Shown here: piece by piece, positions 9,101 through 16,594 of the stretch | How positions within the stretch are numbered: the stretch's first letter is position 1 | How the letters are laid out: each line of letters begins with the position of its first letter | Origin: a virus | DNA length: 30,809 nt | Virus record (IMG/VR): IMGVR_UViG_3300008453_000819 | Span: 1 to 30,809 of that record | Direction: 5' to 3' (one strand) | Translations under genes and position numbers: made by a program | Notes under the pieces: generated by a model | The model's input: the letters and a program-made list of their open reading frames with translations, nothing else | Told to the model about the DNA's origin: nothing | The model's database searches: none

Positions 9101-10514
9101 TGGACAAGGTGCTGGTGCCTGTAACACCACTGGATCCTTCAACAACTTCATTGGACAATGTGCTGGTCGATGCAACAGCACTGGAACTAACAACAACTTC
9201 TTTGGACGATTTGCTGGATTCCGCAACACCATTGGAAACTACAACAACTTCATTGGAAATTATGCTGGTCGATACAACAGCACTGGAACTAACAACAACT
9301 TCATTGGATTTAGTGCTGGTTATAGCAACACCACTGGAACCTGCAACAACTTCATTGGACGATGTGCTGGTTTCAGCAACACCACTGGATCCAATAACAA
9401 CTTCATTGGAGCTTATACTGGTCAATCCAACATCGGTGGAGCCAACAACAACTTCTTTGGATCTAATGCTGGTCGATGCAACACCAGTGGAACTCATAAC
9501 TTCTTTGCTGGACAATGTGCTGGTTTCAGCAACACCAGTGGATCCTACAACAACTTCTTTGGACGATTTGCTGGTCGATGCAACACCAGTGGAGCCAACA
9601 ACAACTTCTTTGGATCTAATGCTGGTCAATCCAACACCATTGGAACCTGCAACAACTTCATTGGACGACTTGCTGGATCCAACAACACCACTGGATCCAA
9701 TAACACCTTCATTGGAGCTTATGCTGGTTTCGGCAACACCACTGGATCCAATAACAACTTTATTGGATTTAGTGCTGGTTACTGCAACACCGGTGGATCC
9801 TTTAACTTCTTTGCTGGACGATGTGCTGGTTTCAGCAACACCACTGGATCCAATAACAACTTTATTGGATTTAGTGCCGGTCAATGCAACACCACTGGAG
9901 CCTTTAACAACTTCATTGGACAATGTGCTGGATTCCGCAACACCAGTGGAACCTTTAACATCTTCATTGGAGCTTATACTGGTATCTGCAACACCAGTGG
10001 ATGCAACAACACCTTTATTGGACGTAATGCTGGTTACTGCAACACCACTGGAACTAATAATCTTTTCTTCGGACAAAATGCTGGAACGGGTTCTACAGGA
10101 CTTTGTAATGTTACAACAGAATCCAATTACATCATTATGGGTAACAACAGTCATGCATGTGCTCTTATCCAGGTTGCTTGGACAGCAGTTTCTGATTGCC
10201 GTGACAAGTGCATTTTTGGACCTGTTCCTCATGGTAGAGGTTTCCTTCATAATATTACTCCAATTGAATATGCCTTTAAGGACCGTGATACTGATGAATT
10301 AAAGGACATAGAAGGAAAGCGTAGGTATGGATTCAGTGCCCAGAATGTCCTTGAAGCAGAAGGAGAAAATCCTGTTATTGTAGACTCAAATGATCCAGAG
10401 CATCTCAAACTGACATCAGATCATATGATTCCAGTTCTTGTAAATGCAGTGAAGGAATTATCAGAGGAAGTTGATGTATTAAAATCAAGATTGGATATAT
10501 TGGAAAATTCGTGA
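3174..10514 (+). CDS. giant collagen-like adhesin/tail fiber with S74-type chaperone end
   Basis: 2446 residues. Residues 1-440 are a Gly/Ser/Thr-rich fiber N-terminus with strand-turn repeats. Collagen-like Gly-X-Y shafts occupy about 443-645, 770-1050, 1174-1432 and 1554-1880, dominated by GAQ, GST, GTA and GAE triplets. Between them lie three copies of a domain starting NFGG(A)xFDYTF and ending FARTGDKGD. Residues about 1902-2306 are 24 tandem 17-residue units. The end, from about 2340, matches the peptidase S74 intramolecular chaperone: S-D-x-R-x-K, then T-P-I-E-Y-A-F, then R-Y-G-F-S-A-Q-N-V and a terminal coiled coil. In that family the Ser/Lys pair cuts the chaperone off after trimerisation. 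The product is very probably a trimeric host-binding fiber. Collagen triplets here are almost free of proline. Repeat length may be affected by assembly error. Confidence 0.9.
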   Translation: MAYFGKKPERLRGKVYDYNNQVGVAGSVLVSTGSSVEWTSSSSVVSLGIGTNRNAEFQQVNVSGVTTSAGGFVGNLTGTATTATNLSDAANITTGTINASRLSGSYDIDISGNAATADYADVSGISTYSTSAGIATYATTAGIATALQNSRTFEITGDVVASAISFDGTGNVSLAATIQPNSVGLGTDTTGDYVRDITGTANQITITGGTGEGSTPTLSIPNQFTVPQDIEVTRDLQVNRNLNVNGNITIGGTTATLLTSELKIYDPDIVLGFRTDAFGNDASNDNTANHGGIAVASTEGSPLVNLFIAGIETTPTTYKKIMWFKAGEFSGLGTDAWLSNYAVGIGSTQVPNGVRLAAGAVQFTERDLISVRNINSSGIITSDSGISVSNGGINITGVSTFVDSVKFNSTLKDYFGNVGAASSVLISTGSGIKWESIETAALQGAEGAQGTTGAEGAQGAVGDQGAQGAQGSTGAQGAQGSTGAEGAQGTAGAQGTAGAQGTAGAQGTAGAQGSTGAEGAQGAVGDQGAQGAQGTAGAQGTTGAEGAQGAQGSTGAQGAQGSTGAQGAQGSTGAQGAQGSTGAEGAQGAVGDQGAQGSTGAQGAQGTAGAQGAEGAQGAQGTAGAQGAEGAQGSTGATGAQGVQGADGNFGGATFDYTFSTNTTDSDPGTGTLKFSESPFSGALNLYIDYTDDNGTDIQSFLRTIDDSTSTIKGHFRISNRLDASDFALFTISSVTENTGYFDVSSSYVSGSATSFSNGEDVIITFARTGDKGDTGAQGTAGAQGSTGATGAQGPQGTAGAEGAQGAQGTAGAEGAQGAQGTAGAEGAQGTAGAQGAVGDQGAQGTAGAQGTAGAQGTAGAQGPQGTAGAEGAQGAQGATGSGAQGADGAQGSIGATGAQGSTGVTGAQGSTGAQGSTGVTGAQGNAGAQGSTGATGAQGSIGAQGSTGSTGAQGADGAQGSTGATGAQGSTGVTGAQGNAGAQGSTGSIGAQGSTGSTGAQGADGAQGSTGSTGAQGTAGAQGSQGTAGAQGTAGAQGSTGSTGAQGADGNFGGAAFDYTFDSSTVDSDPTQGKLRLNQVGITTASYLYIHNDDDNNVDITSYLQTIDDSTSNIKGHFTIAQKGNTAYFGLFSIVGLHTEYTNYFAVPISYVSGITTSFTNNLDVIITFARTGDKGDTGAQGSTGSTGAQGSTGSTGAQGSTGSTGAQGTAGAQGADGSQGSTGVTGAQGSTGATGAQGSTGATGAQGADGAQGSIGATGAQGSTGVTGAQGSTGAQGAEGAEGAQGAEGAQGTAGAQGSTGAQGAEGAQGAEGAQGTAGAQGTAGAQGSTGAEGAQGSTGAEGAQGTAGAQGTAGAQGSTGATGAEGAQGTAGAQGTAGAQGSTGATGAEGAQGSTGATGAEGAQGTAGAQGTAGAQGAQGAVGAQGADGNFGGATFDYTFSTNITASDPGTGILKLNNATVSSATVLYIDDVDDNSTDIQSFLRTIDDSTSTIKGHFRISNRLNADDFALFTISSVTENTGYFTVSCGYVSGSASSFSDSEDVIITFARTGDKGDVGAQGSTGAQGAQGTAGAEGAQGAQGATGSGAQGAQGSTGAQGSIGAQGATGSGAQGAQGTAGAEGAQGAQGSTGAQGATGSGAQGAQGSTGAQGSIGAQGSTGTQGAQGSTGAQGATGSGAQGAQGTAGAEGAQGAQGPAGEGGSGSGAQGAQGATGAQGLVGAQGSTGAQGAQGSTGAQGSTGAQGATGSGAQGSTGATGAQGSTGAQGATGSGAQGSTGATGAQGSTGATGAQGAQGPAGEGGSGSGAQGAQGAQGAQGSTGAQGSTGTQGAQGSTGAQGSTGAQGATGSGAQGAQGTAGATGAQGAQGPAGGGVGGGGEFILSGSCGTIYSSEAGTGGTGLNNFFAGYCAGQSNTSGSFNFFAGQCAGACNTTGSNNNFIGQGAGACNTTGSFNFFAGQCAGACNTTGSNNNFIGQGAGACNTTGSFNNFIGQCAGRCNSTGTNNNFFGRFAGFRNTIGNYNNFIGNYAGRYNSTGTNNNFIGFSAGYSNTTGTCNNFIGRCAGFSNTTGSNNNFIGAYTGQSNIGGANNNFFGSNAGRCNTSGTHNFFAGQCAGFSNTSGSYNNFFGRFAGRCNTSGANNNFFGSNAGQSNTIGTCNNFIGRLAGSNNTTGSNNTFIGAYAGFGNTTGSNNNFIGFSAGYCNTGGSFNFFAGRCAGFSNTTGSNNNFIGFSAGQCNTTGAFNNFIGQCAGFRNTSGTFNIFIGAYTGICNTSGCNNTFIGRNAGYCNTTGTNNLFFGQNAGTGSTGLCNVTTESNYIIMGNNSHACALIQVAWTAVSDCRDKCIFGPVPHGRGFLHNITPIEYAFKDRDTDELKDIEGKRRYGFSAQNVLEAEGENPVIVDSNDPEHLKLTSDHMIPVLVNAVKELSEEVDVLKSRLDILENS
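4502..5106 (+). repeat. collagen-like repeat block 1
   Basis: About 200 residues of uninterrupted Gly-X-Y triplets built from 9-bp DNA words such as GGTGCTCAA, GGATCTACA and GGAACCGCT. Direct copies up to dozens of bases long make it prone to slippage and recombination. Confidence 0.95.
5107..5480 (+). repeat. beta-type interruption domain, copy 1 of 3
   Basis: About 124-residue non-collagen domain ([11 protein letters not shown] to FARTGDKGD) between shafts 1 and 2. It shares the [11 protein letters not shown] and IKGHFRIS segments with the copy at 7462 and is more diverged from the copy at 6321. Likely a trimerisation or ligand-binding knob; function inferred. Confidence 0.9.
5481..6326 (+). 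repeat. collagen-like repeat block 2
   Basis: About 280 residues of Gly-X-Y triplets, richer in GVT, GAT and GNA than block 1, with a single GSGAQG offset. DNA words are shared with the other blocks. Confidence 0.95.
6321..6692 (+). repeat. beta-type interruption domain, copy 2 of 3 (diverged)
   Basis: Aligns along its whole length with copies 1 and 3 ([29 protein letters not shown]). Many substitutions and a more AT-rich codon choice suggest a different origin or longer divergence. Confidence 0.85.
6693..7470 (+). repeat. collagen-like repeat block 3
   Basis: About 260 residues of Gly-X-Y triplets. It contains a near-exact larger repeat of [20 protein letters not shown] with its following triplets, recurring several times between 7020 and 7430. 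Confidence 0.95.
7462..7832 (+). repeat. beta-type interruption domain, copy 3 of 3
   Basis: Very similar to copy 1 in protein sequence but with many silent differences in DNA. It holds the only cysteine I noticed before the Cys-rich region of the protein (V-S-C-G-Y). Confidence 0.88.
7833..8811 (+). repeat. collagen-like repeat block 4
   Basis: About 325 residues of Gly-X-Y with repeated one-residue phase breaks at GATGSGAQG and two [11 protein letters not shown] breaks. It ends in a Gly-rich hinge ([10 protein letters not shown]) leading to the Cys-rich repeats. Confidence 0.95.
8878..10090 (+). repeat. 24 tandem 51-bp units (17-residue Cys-rich repeats)
   Basis: Each unit follows N-N-F-(I/F)-G-x-x-A-G-x-x-N-T-(T/S)-G-(S/T)-x. 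The period is 51 bp, for example between GGATCC sites at 8928 and 8979. The two x-x pairs vary between a limited set of residue pairs (QC, RC, RF, FS, AY, SN / AC, RC, YC, FS, QS, FR). The rest is nearly fixed. The last unit is degenerate. About two dozen cysteines fall here and just after. Similar NTFIG..AG..NTTG repeats occur before S74 domains in other adhesins; the Cys content is unusual. Confidence 0.92.
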
Positions 10515-10520
10515 TATAAT
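10491..10520 (+). promoter_or_regulatory. sigma-70-like promoter before glycan cassette 1
   Basis: TTGGAT at 10491-10496 and TATAAT at 10515-10520, separated by 18 nt. The -10 overlaps the adhesin stop region. An inverted repeat TCATACA-TAC-TGTATGA follows at 10525-10541, just past the expected start of transcription, and could be an operator or 5' hairpin. Confidence 0.55.
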
Positions 10521-10554
10521 AGTCTCATACATACTGTATGATACGTGAGAATAT

Positions 10555-11196
10555 ATGAAAAAAGTTTTAATTGCTACACCATGCCTTGATCAAAAAGTTG
10601 ATGCTTATTTTGTTCACAGTTTATGTGAATCTATTAAATTAGGAATCAAAAATGACTTAGATATTAGATGTGTTTTTTTAGCTAATGAAAGTATTCTTCC
10701 AATGGCTAGAAATGAGTTATTTAAATTATCTTATACTGATAATTATGATGTAATGGTGTTTATTGATGATGATGAATATTGGGATGAAAAAGCATTAATT
10801 GAAATTATTCAATCTGAAAAGGATGTTATAACAATACCTGTTGTGAATAAGGAAGATAAAAAAATTAAATATAATGTATGGTTAAATAATGACATTCAAA
10901 AAGATACCGATGGATATATTAAAATTGAAAAATGTGGGACAGGATTTCTTAAATTGACTCGTAAGGTTATTATTGATTTGTGGAATACAAACACAGAATT
11001 ACTATTTCGTAACAGTCCTTTAAAAAATATTTGTGAATATACCTTTGAAAATGGAAGTTTTATCGGAGAGGATGTCGCATTAACTAGAAAAATAAAGGAA
11101 TTGGGATATGATATTTGGTTAAATCCAAAACACACAGTATCACATATTGGAAATAAAATATATAAAGGAAATTTTGAAAAGAGTTATAATTTATGA
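10555..11196 (+). CDS. glycosyltransferase, GT-A fold, 213 aa
   Basis: Opens with KKVLIATPCLD and has the nucleotide-sugar/metal motif I-D-D-D-E at about residues 70-74, then a G-T-G-F-L-K-L-T segment and G-E-D-V-A-L-T-R-K near residue 177. These are marks of small family-2-like glycosyltransferases, which move a sugar from a nucleotide donor. The length suggests a catalytic domain only, without membrane segments, so it acts in the cytosol. The gene is led by its own promoter and overlaps the next gene (ATGA). Donor and acceptor are unknown. Base composition is more AT-rich than the fiber genes. Confidence 0.8.
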   Translation: MKKVLIATPCLDQKVDAYFVHSLCESIKLGIKNDLDIRCVFLANESILPMARNELFKLSYTDNYDVMVFIDDDEYWDEKALIEIIQSEKDVITIPVVNKEDKKIKYNVWLNNDIQKDTDGYIKIEKCGTGFLKLTRKVIIDLWNTNTELLFRNSPLKNICEYTFENGSFIGEDVALTRKIKELGYDIWLNPKHTVSHIGNKIYKGNFEKSYNL

Positions 11197-12491
11197 TCGA
11201 TCTCATTATTCCAACAATGTGGTTTGCAAATAAATTTGAAGAATCTTTGCAAACTTATGTAAGTCATAACTCAATTAACAAAATTATTATCGTTGACAAT
11301 AATAAATTAAAAAGACCATCTTATGAGATTTTAAATCACTCAAAAATTGAAATTATTTCATATGGTAAAAATATTTTTGTAAATCCTGCTTGGAATGAGG
11401 GATATTTTCGATCAAAATCTAAAATTATTGGAATATTAAATGATGATATTAAAGTGTCATCAGAAATATTTGATATGATTATTGATTTTAATCTTTCAAA
11501 TGGAGATTTGATTGGTGTAAATTTACAGGGAAGGCAAAATAATTATAAAATTGATGATTATATTGATACAAAAGAAGAGATTGTAAAATTAAATTATGAT
11601 CCCACAAAACCTATTGGAGGTCAGTCGTGGGCATTCGGAATCTGTATGTTTATGTTAAGAGAATCATATAAAGTTATACCATCTCTATATCAAGTTTGGT
11701 ATGGTGATGATTTTTTTGTACAATATGCAAAAAACATTTACGCGATTAATTCAAATAAAATTAAAGGAACTATTTCGGAAACACTTACAAAGTTTGAAGA
11801 CCCCGACAGTGATATTTCAAAAAGAATTGAATTAGATTCAAAAAACTTGATATCATATGATCATTTTATCAATGGAAAAAATTGGGAAATCCCACACAAT
11901 ATGATAAAACTTTATGAACATCAACGTAAAGATAAAAATATAAAATCAGGTGTATTTGATTTAGAGTATCAAAGAGCAAGGAAAATACCAAGTGATATCA
12001 ACGAAAATGTTCATGAACTTTATGAATTAGCAAAAGAATGTAAGACCGTAGTGGAAATGGGAGTTAGAACAGGAGTTAGTACTAGAGCATTTTTAAACAC
12101 TAATGCTAAACTTTTTTCCTTTGATATCATATTAGATTCAAATGTTCAAAAACTTTTTGATCTTGCTAAACGACAAGGAAAATCTGCGGAATATATTCAA
12201 GCAGATGTTCTCGATATAGAAATTGAAGAGACTGATTTATTGTTTATTGATACTTTTCACATATATGATCAACTTAAACGGGAATTAAATCTTCACGGAA
12301 ACAAGGCACAAAAATATATTGTATTTCATGACACATATACATTTGGTCTTAAAGGAGAAGATGGAAAAGATGATAAAGGATTGTTATCTGCGGTTATTGA
12401 GTTTGTAATGAAGAATCCACACTGGAAATTTTATAAGTATAAAACAAACAATAATGGATTGACAGTTTTAAAAAGAGATGATATAATATAA
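11193..12491 (+). CDS. glycosyltransferase 2 - SAM methyltransferase fusion, 432 aa
   Basis: Two domains. Residues 1 to about 245 resemble GT2 (IIPTMWFANKFEESL, IIIVDNN, then G-I-L-N-D-D-I near residue 82, and W-Y-G-D-D-F later). Residues about 280-430 resemble class I SAM-dependent methyltransferases of the cephalosporin-hydroxylase/Methyltransf_24 kind: V-V-E-M-G-V-R-T-G-V-S, then L-F-I-D-T-F-H and Y-I-V-F-H-D-T. One protein could add a sugar and methylate it or a neighbour. The start codon overlaps the previous stop. A perfect promoter for the next gene lies inside its last 30 bp. Confidence 0.82.
   Translation: MIDLIIPTMWFANKFEESLQTYVSHNSINKIIIVDNNKLKRPSYEILNHSKIEIISYGKNIFVNPAWNEGYFRSKSKIIGILNDDIKVSSEIFDMIIDFNLSNGDLIGVNLQGRQNNYKIDDYIDTKEEIVKLNYDPTKPIGGQSWAFGICMFMLRESYKVIPSLYQVWYGDDFFVQYAKNIYAINSNKIKGTISETLTKFEDPDSDISKRIELDSKNLISYDHFINGKNWEIPHNMIKLYEHQRKDKNIKSGVFDLEYQRARKIPSDINENVHELYELAKECKTVVEMGVRTGVSTRAFLNTNAKLFSFDIILDSNVQKLFDLAKRQGKSAEYIQADVLDIEIEETDLLFIDTFHIYDQLKRELNLHGNKAQKYIVFHDTYTFGLKGEDGKDDKGLLSAVIEFVMKNPHWKFYKYKTNNNGLTVLKRDDII
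12459..12487 (+). promoter_or_regulatory. perfect consensus sigma-70 promoter
   Basis: TTGACA at 12459-12464, 17-nt spacer, TATAAT at 12482-12487: an exact consensus match in hexamers and spacing. It lies in the last codons of the preceding gene and would give a leader of about 58 nt to the GT9-like gene. Host RNA polymerase should read it early in infection. Confidence 0.8.
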
Positions 12492-12551
12492 TGCACCATA
12501 AATTGATAATAATATTTTATAAGTAGACCCATTCAAGTTAATCATTCATTT

Positions 12552-13454
12552 ATGAAATCAAAATATAGTATTTTTCATGTGCAGGGTGGTATTGGAAAAC
12601 ATATTGCGGCCACCGCAGTAGCAAAAGCAATTAAAGCAAATCACCCAGATCGTAAATTAGTTATAGTCTGTGCATATGCAGATATTTTTATAAATCTTCC
12701 TTATGTTCATAGAGTTTATACCATAGGAACAACGCAGTATTTTTATCAAGAATATATTCAAGATAAAGATTCTATTCTATTTCATAATGAACCATATTAT
12801 ACAACTAATCATATTCATAAACGTAAACGTTTAATTGAGAATTGGTGTGATATGTATGGTATTAAATATTCTAGAGAAAGACCAGAAATAAGATTTAATA
12901 AACTTCAACAAAATATATCCAGAGAAGTTTGGAAACGAAAAAAACCAGTTATGATTATTCATACTAACGGTGGAGTTATGACCACTGATTCGAAACCATA
13001 TTCTTGGACAAGAGATATGCCATTTGATCTTGCAGAAAAACTTGTAGATTATTATAAATCTGAATATCATATTATTCAACTTACAAAAGTTAATTCGCCA
13101 AAACTAGAAGGTGTCGAGCACATTTTTGCAACACCAGAAAAATCTTTATCTTTGATGGAATACTTTAGTATTGTTCTTCATGCTAAAAAAAGAATCTTAA
13201 TTGATTCTTGTGTTCAACATGCTGCTGCCGCACTAAATAAAAAATCAACAGTTCTTTGGAATGGGACTAGTCCAAAAGTATTTGGATATGATCTGCATGA
13301 TAATATCTCCACAACAGTTCCATATGATTTTAAATTACCGGGGAGTTATCTTTTTGATTTTGACTTTGATGGTAATGAAGTTGAGTATCCTTATGAAGAG
13401 GGAACCGAACTGTTTGATTTTAATGAAATTGTTAAATCCGTTGATGCTCAGTAA
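12552..13454 (+). CDS. GT9-like glycosyltransferase (heptosyltransferase-type)
   Basis: 300 residues with a GT-B-like start: F-H-V-Q-G-G-I-G-K-H at residues 8-17, A-V-A-K-A-I-K-A, then K-L-V-I-V-C-A-Y. A second half has M-I-I-H-T-N-G-G, and near residue 220 D-S-C-V-Q-H-A-A-A-A-L-N-K-K-S-T-V-L-W. The last matches the donor-binding region of ADP-heptose:LPS heptosyltransferases and relatives, where an Asp/Ser-His-Ala-A-A-A-L motif is usual. It probably transfers a sugar to a glycan chain; the exact donor cannot be told. It precedes a sulfotransferase by 9 nt in the same unit. Confidence 0.72.
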   Translation: MKSKYSIFHVQGGIGKHIAATAVAKAIKANHPDRKLVIVCAYADIFINLPYVHRVYTIGTTQYFYQEYIQDKDSILFHNEPYYTTNHIHKRKRLIENWCDMYGIKYSRERPEIRFNKLQQNISREVWKRKKPVMIIHTNGGVMTTDSKPYSWTRDMPFDLAEKLVDYYKSEYHIIQLTKVNSPKLEGVEHIFATPEKSLSLMEYFSIVLHAKKRILIDSCVQHAAAALNKKSTVLWNGTSPKVFGYDLHDNISTTVPYDFKLPGSYLFDFDFDGNEVEYPYEEGTELFDFNEIVKSVDAQ

Positions 13455-13463
13455 ATTAAGTCT

Positions 13464-14378
13464 ATGGTAGAACCAGTGCAAAAAACTTATTATTTTATGG
13501 CGGGACTTCCTCGCTCTGGAAGTACAATTTTATCTAGCATTTTAAATCAAAATCCAAGGTTTTATTCTGGTCCTAGTTCTCCTGTGACTGGGTTGATGAT
13601 TATGTTAGAACAACAATTGTCTCAGGACGAGTTGTTTTTGGCATATCCAAAACCAGAACAAGCATCAATGATTATTTCCAATATTATTCATCAATATTAT
13701 TTTGATGTAAAAAAACCAGTAATTTTTGACAAGAATAGATCTTGGGTAAATCGAATTCATTACATTGAAGGTTACTTGGGAATTACACCAAAAATTATTT
13801 GTCCTGTTAGAAACATTGATGAAATTTTAGCATCTTTTATTTCGATGCATCGTCGTAATCCATATGAAGTAAATGGAAAAATAAACTTTATTGATGATAT
13901 GTTAGTTAAATCTAATATTTTATTAACGGATGATAATCGTTGTGAATTTCTTGTAAGTGAATCTGGAATTCTTGGACAAAGTTATTTGGGAATTCGTGAT
14001 GTACTAACGAAAGGGCAGGAAAAATATTTGCATTTTGTTGAATATGATGATCTTGTTAGTTTTCCAGAAAAAACAATGAAGAAAATTTATGAGTTTCTTG
14101 ATGAAGAATATTATGAACACGAATTTGATAATCTTATTAACATTAATGAGGAAAATGATGCCTCTACTTATGGTTTAAGTGATATGCATTATGTTAGAAA
14201 GGAGTTGAAAAAAACTTCTTTATCTCCAAAAGAAATTCTTTCCGATGAAATCTTATCAAGATGTAAAGGACTTGAATTTTGGAGAGATCTTGAATCAATT
14301 GATTATGAAGATATTGAATTGAATATAAATGCAAATAATCAGGTCTTTGAAGATTCAAAAAACTTTATAGGAGCTTAA
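13464..14378 (+). CDS. PAPS-dependent sulfotransferase
   Basis: 304 residues. The 5'-phosphosulfate loop G-L-P-R-S-G-S-T is at 14-21. A 3'-phosphate binding segment C-P-V-R-N-I-D-E-I-L-A-S is at about 113-123, with Arg and Ser at the usual spacing. A later Y-D-D-L-V-S-F-P is also typical of the family. The enzyme moves sulfate from PAPS to a hydroxyl of a glycan, lipid or protein Tyr in the cytosol. As it follows three glycosyltransferase-type genes, a sugar acceptor is most likely. PAPS would come from the host sulfate-assimilation pathway. The ribosome binding site is weak. Confidence 0.85.
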   Translation: MVEPVQKTYYFMAGLPRSGSTILSSILNQNPRFYSGPSSPVTGLMIMLEQQLSQDELFLAYPKPEQASMIISNIIHQYYFDVKKPVIFDKNRSWVNRIHYIEGYLGITPKIICPVRNIDEILASFISMHRRNPYEVNGKINFIDDMLVKSNILLTDDNRCEFLVSESGILGQSYLGIRDVLTKGQEKYLHFVEYDDLVSFPEKTMKKIYEFLDEEYYEHEFDNLININEENDASTYGLSDMHYVRKELKKTSLSPKEILSDEILSRCKGLEFWRDLESIDYEDIELNINANNQVFEDSKNFIGA

Positions 14379-14381
14379 AAA

Positions 14382-14651
14382 ATGGCAAGAACTCAAGAAC
14401 AAATTTTGCAAACAATTACTGTAGCTAAAGATAGTGTTTGGGTGATTGAAGATGCTATTGAAAAATTAGATGGTGGAGAAACGCCCTCCAAAGACTTAAA
14501 ATCTAATATTGATCGTAATGTTGGACACCTTAAACTTGTTGTTACTGACCAAGAAATTGTAGATTCTGGAGAAGATATTTCAGATCTAGAATCTGCAATT
14601 ATAACTGGCGAAGCAAAACTTGCTGAAAACATTTGGTTAACTAATCTTTGA
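14382..14651 (+). CDS. conserved hypothetical protein, 89 aa
   Basis: Small, all-helical-looking acidic protein (MARTQEQILQTITVAKDSVW and so on) with GGAG 9 nt before the ATG. It begins 3 nt after the sulfotransferase and is the last gene before a run of hairpins and a terminator, so it ends the first glycan transcription unit. No motif suggests a function. Confidence 0.6.
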   Translation: MARTQEQILQTITVAKDSVWVIEDAIEKLDGGETPSKDLKSNIDRNVGHLKLVVTDQEIVDSGEDISDLESAIITGEAKLAENIWLTNL

Positions 14652-14674
14652 TGATGGGTGTACGTTCTCTTTAA

Positions 14675-14712
14675 GGTCTTCAAGATTCCTTGTATCTTTG
14701 GGAATGAAGACC
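14675..14712 (+). other. RNA hairpin in 3' region of cassette 1
   Basis: GGTCTTC (14675-14681) pairs with GAAGACC (14706-14712). Inside, ATTCC pairs with GGAAT after a 3-nt bulge, with an 11-nt loop. It is the first of three successive hairpins. Confidence 0.55.
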
Positions 14713-14730
14713 CTCTCTGTGGTGGGAGAG
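14712..14730 (+). other. second RNA hairpin, CCTCTC/GAGAGG
   Basis: CCTCTC and GAGAGG can form a 6-bp stem with a GU-rich loop directly after the first hairpin. There is no U-tract, so it is not itself a terminator. Confidence 0.4.
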
Positions 14731-14744
14731 GTGAGTTGGTGGTT

Positions 14745-14775
14745 AAAAAAGGAGAGTTTTATACTCTCTTTTTTT
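14745..14775 (+). terminator. intrinsic terminator after glycan cassette 1
   Basis: GAGAG (14752-14756), loop TTTTATA, CTCTC (14764-14768), then seven T. The stem is extended by an A-run facing the T-run, so it may work on either strand. The -35 box of the next promoter begins 3 nt after the T-run. Confidence 0.7.
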
Positions 14776-14777
14776 AT

Positions 14778-14806
14778 TTGACTTTATGTATGATATTGGT
14801 TATAAT
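14778..14806 (+). promoter_or_regulatory. sigma-70-like promoter before second collagen fiber
   Basis: TTGACT at 14778-14783, 17-nt spacer, TATAAT at 14801-14806. It has the same hexamers and spacing as the site at 17405. The leader to the fiber would be about 50 nt. Confidence 0.75.
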
Positions 14807-14827
14807 CCTTTAAGAATTCAAAGAAAA

Positions 14828-14835
14828 GATAAATA
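14828..14835 (+). promoter_or_regulatory. candidate late promoter before second collagen fiber
   Basis: GATAAATA, one base from the T4 late box TATAAATA, 28 nt before the fiber ATG. It would give this structural gene a late start in addition to the sigma-70-like site just upstream. Confidence 0.5.
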
Positions 14836-14862
14836 ACTTGAAAGGAATATAGTGGTTAGATA

Positions 14863-16224
14863 ATGGCTCTAAACTTTCCAGATAGTCCATCAGTAAATGA
14901 TATTTTTACATCTAGTAACTCCAGATGGATATGGAATGGAACATCTTGGGTTAGGCAGGGAACACCTGGAACTCAAGGTGCTCAAGGATCTACAGGTGCT
15001 CAAGGTGCTCAAGGATCTACAGGTGCTCAAGGTGCTCAAGGTGCTGTAGGGGATCAAGGTGCTCAAGGATCTACAGGTGCTGAAGGTGCTCAAGGTGCTC
15101 AAGGTTCAGTAGGAGCACAAGGATCTACAGGTGTACAAGGCACAGTTGGTGCTCAAGGTTCAGTAGGAGCACAAGGATCTACAGGTGCTCAAGGTGCTCA
15201 AGGTGCTCAAGGTGCTCAAGGTGCTCAAGGTGCTCAAGGAACCGCAGGTACATCAGGATCTCAAGGTACTATAGGTGCTCAAGGTGCTCAAGGTGCTACT
15301 GGTGCTCAAGGAACCGCAGGTGCATCAGGATCTCAAGGTTCCACAGGTGCTCAAGGTGATGTAGGTGCTCAAGGTGCTCAAGGTGATGTAGGTGCTCAAG
15401 GATCTACAGGTGTACAAGGCACAGTTGGTGCTCAAGGTTCCACAGGTGCTCAAGGTGCTACTGGTGCTCAAGGTGCTACTGGTGCTCAAGGTTCAGTAGG
15501 AGCACAAGGATCTACAGGTGCTCAAGGTGCTCAAGGTTCCACAGGTGCTCAAGGTGCTCAAGGTTCCACAGGTGCTCAAGGTGCTCAAGGAACCGCAGGT
15601 ACATCAGGATCTCAAGGTACTATAGGTGCTCAAGGTGCTCAAGGATCTACAGGTACTCAAGGTGCTCAAGGATCTACAGGTGCTCAAGGTGCTGTAGGTG
15701 CACAGGGTGCTGTTGGATCTCAAGGTACTTCTGGCGCTATAACTTTTGCATCAGGCACTTTGATGTTATTCCAACAGACAGCAGCACCTACTGGTTGGAC
15801 CAAACAAACAACTCATAATAATAAAGCACTTAGAGTAGTAAGTGGATCTGCAAGTTCTGGTGGTACGACCGCATTTACAAGTGTATTTGCTTCTAGGACA
15901 CCATCTGGTTCTGTTTCGGTTTCTGGATCTAACTCTGGCGGTTCTGTAAGTAATACTACACTAACCACTTCAGAGATGCCATCCCACAACCACTCATCAA
16001 CATCTGGGCAATTTTTGCTTGATAATGGTGGAGGTGGTTCTCAAGGATTTGCCGGTGGTGGTACAATTGTTGGTCTCAGCCCAAATACCACATCAACTGG
16101 TGGTGGAAACTCTCACGGACACGGATTTACTAATCCATCTTGGTCTGGTTCAGCATCTTTTACAGGTACAGCAATGGACTTTGCTGTCCAATATGTTGAC
16201 TTAATTATTGCTTCTAAAGACTAA
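14863..16224 (+). CDS. collagen-like tail fiber with tail-collar-type tip, 453 aa
   Basis: The N-terminus has [26 protein letters not shown], a connector I know from cyanophage fibers. Residues about 33-290 are Gly-X-Y triplets ([12 protein letters not shown]). The C-terminal 160 residues begin with [17 protein letters not shown], typical of phage tail-collar and gp12/gp37-like tips. Two His motifs follow, S-H-N-H at about 374-377 and S-H-G-H at about 416-419. In T4 long-fiber tips and gp12 such H-x-H pairs bind metal in a trimeric needle; the same is inferred here. The tip probably contacts the host. No S74 chaperone is present; the chaperone-type gene at 16591 may serve it. Confidence 0.88.
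   Translation: MALNFPDSPSVNDIFTSSNSRWIWNGTSWVRQGTPGTQGAQGSTGAQGAQGSTGAQGAQGAVGDQGAQGSTGAEGAQGAQGSVGAQGSTGVQGTVGAQGSVGAQGSTGAQGAQGAQGAQGAQGAQGTAGTSGSQGTIGAQGAQGATGAQGTAGASGSQGSTGAQGDVGAQGAQGDVGAQGSTGVQGTVGAQGSTGAQGATGAQGATGAQGSVGAQGSTGAQGAQGSTGAQGAQGSTGAQGAQGTAGTSGSQGTIGAQGAQGSTGTQGAQGSTGAQGAVGAQGAVGSQGTSGAITFASGTLMLFQQTAAPTGWTKQTTHNNKALRVVSGSASSGGTTAFTSVFASRTPSGSVSVSGSNSGGSVSNTTLTTSEMPSHNHSSTSGQFLLDNGGGGSQGFAGGGTIVGLSPNTTSTGGGNSHGHGFTNPSWSGSASFTGTAMDFAVQYVDLIIASKD
14959..15735 (+). repeat. collagen-like repeat block of second fiber
   Basis: About 258 residues of Gly-X-Y encoded by the same 9-bp DNA words as the giant adhesin. Identical runs are long enough for recombination between the two genes. 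One larger internal repeat ([19 protein letters not shown]) occurs twice. Confidence 0.95.
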
Positions 16225-16236
16225 TACTGATATAAT
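16208..16236 (+). promoter_or_regulatory. possible sigma-70-like promoter
   Basis: TTGCTT at 16208-16213, 17-nt spacer, TATAAT at 16231-16236. It overlaps the end of the fiber gene and would serve the Cys protein and assembly chaperone. Confidence 0.45.
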
Positions 16237-16249
16237 ATAATTTTTAGAT

Positions 16250-16594
16250 ATGGCTAAAATTAAACCAGGAAACTTTTGTCCACTTATTAAGAAAGACTGC
16301 ATTGGTCTTAAGTGTTCATGGTACACTCAGATGAGAGGTACTAATCCAAACACAGGAGAACCAGTTGATGAGTGGGGGTGTGCAGTAACTTGGATGCCTT
16401 TTATGGCAGTTGAAATAGCACAAAAATCAAATCAGACTGGAGCAGCAGTAGAGAGTTTTAGGAATGAAGTTGTGCGAGCAAACTATCAAAACCAAGAACT
16501 TTATAAAGAAGCACTTAAGCAACAAATTATTCCTGCACAAATTACACCACTCAATCAACCTATAAATATCTTAGAAGAAGGTAAAGAAGAATGA
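16250..16594 (+). CDS. conserved Cys-containing cyanophage protein, 114 aa
   Basis: The N-terminal half has C10, C17, C22 and C44 (FCPLIKKDC, GLKCSW, EWGC), with many aromatic residues. A small metal-binding fold or disulfide-stabilised domain is possible. The C-terminal half is a likely amphipathic helix ending in an acidic tail. I recall similar proteins beside fiber genes in cyanomyoviruses, but no function. It overlaps the assembly-chaperone gene by 4 nt, pointing to a joint role in fiber formation. Confidence 0.65.
   Translation: MAKIKPGNFCPLIKKDCIGLKCSWYTQMRGTNPNTGEPVDEWGCAVTWMPFMAVEIAQKSNQTGAAVESFRNEVVRANYQNQELYKEALKQQIIPAQITPLNQPINILEEGKEE

Noticed and set aside
8878-10090. Diversity-generating retroelement target
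   Set aside because: The variable pairs change by whole codon pairs, not by adenine-specific substitution, and no reverse transcriptase or template repeat is present in the window.
8827-10302. Long open frames of 465-491 codons in other frames and on the - strand across the 17-residue repeats
   Set aside because: The 51-bp period is a multiple of three, so a frame free of stops in one unit stays free in all. Composition is repetitive (Leu/Asp/Thr or Ser/Val) with no ribosome binding site or family signal.
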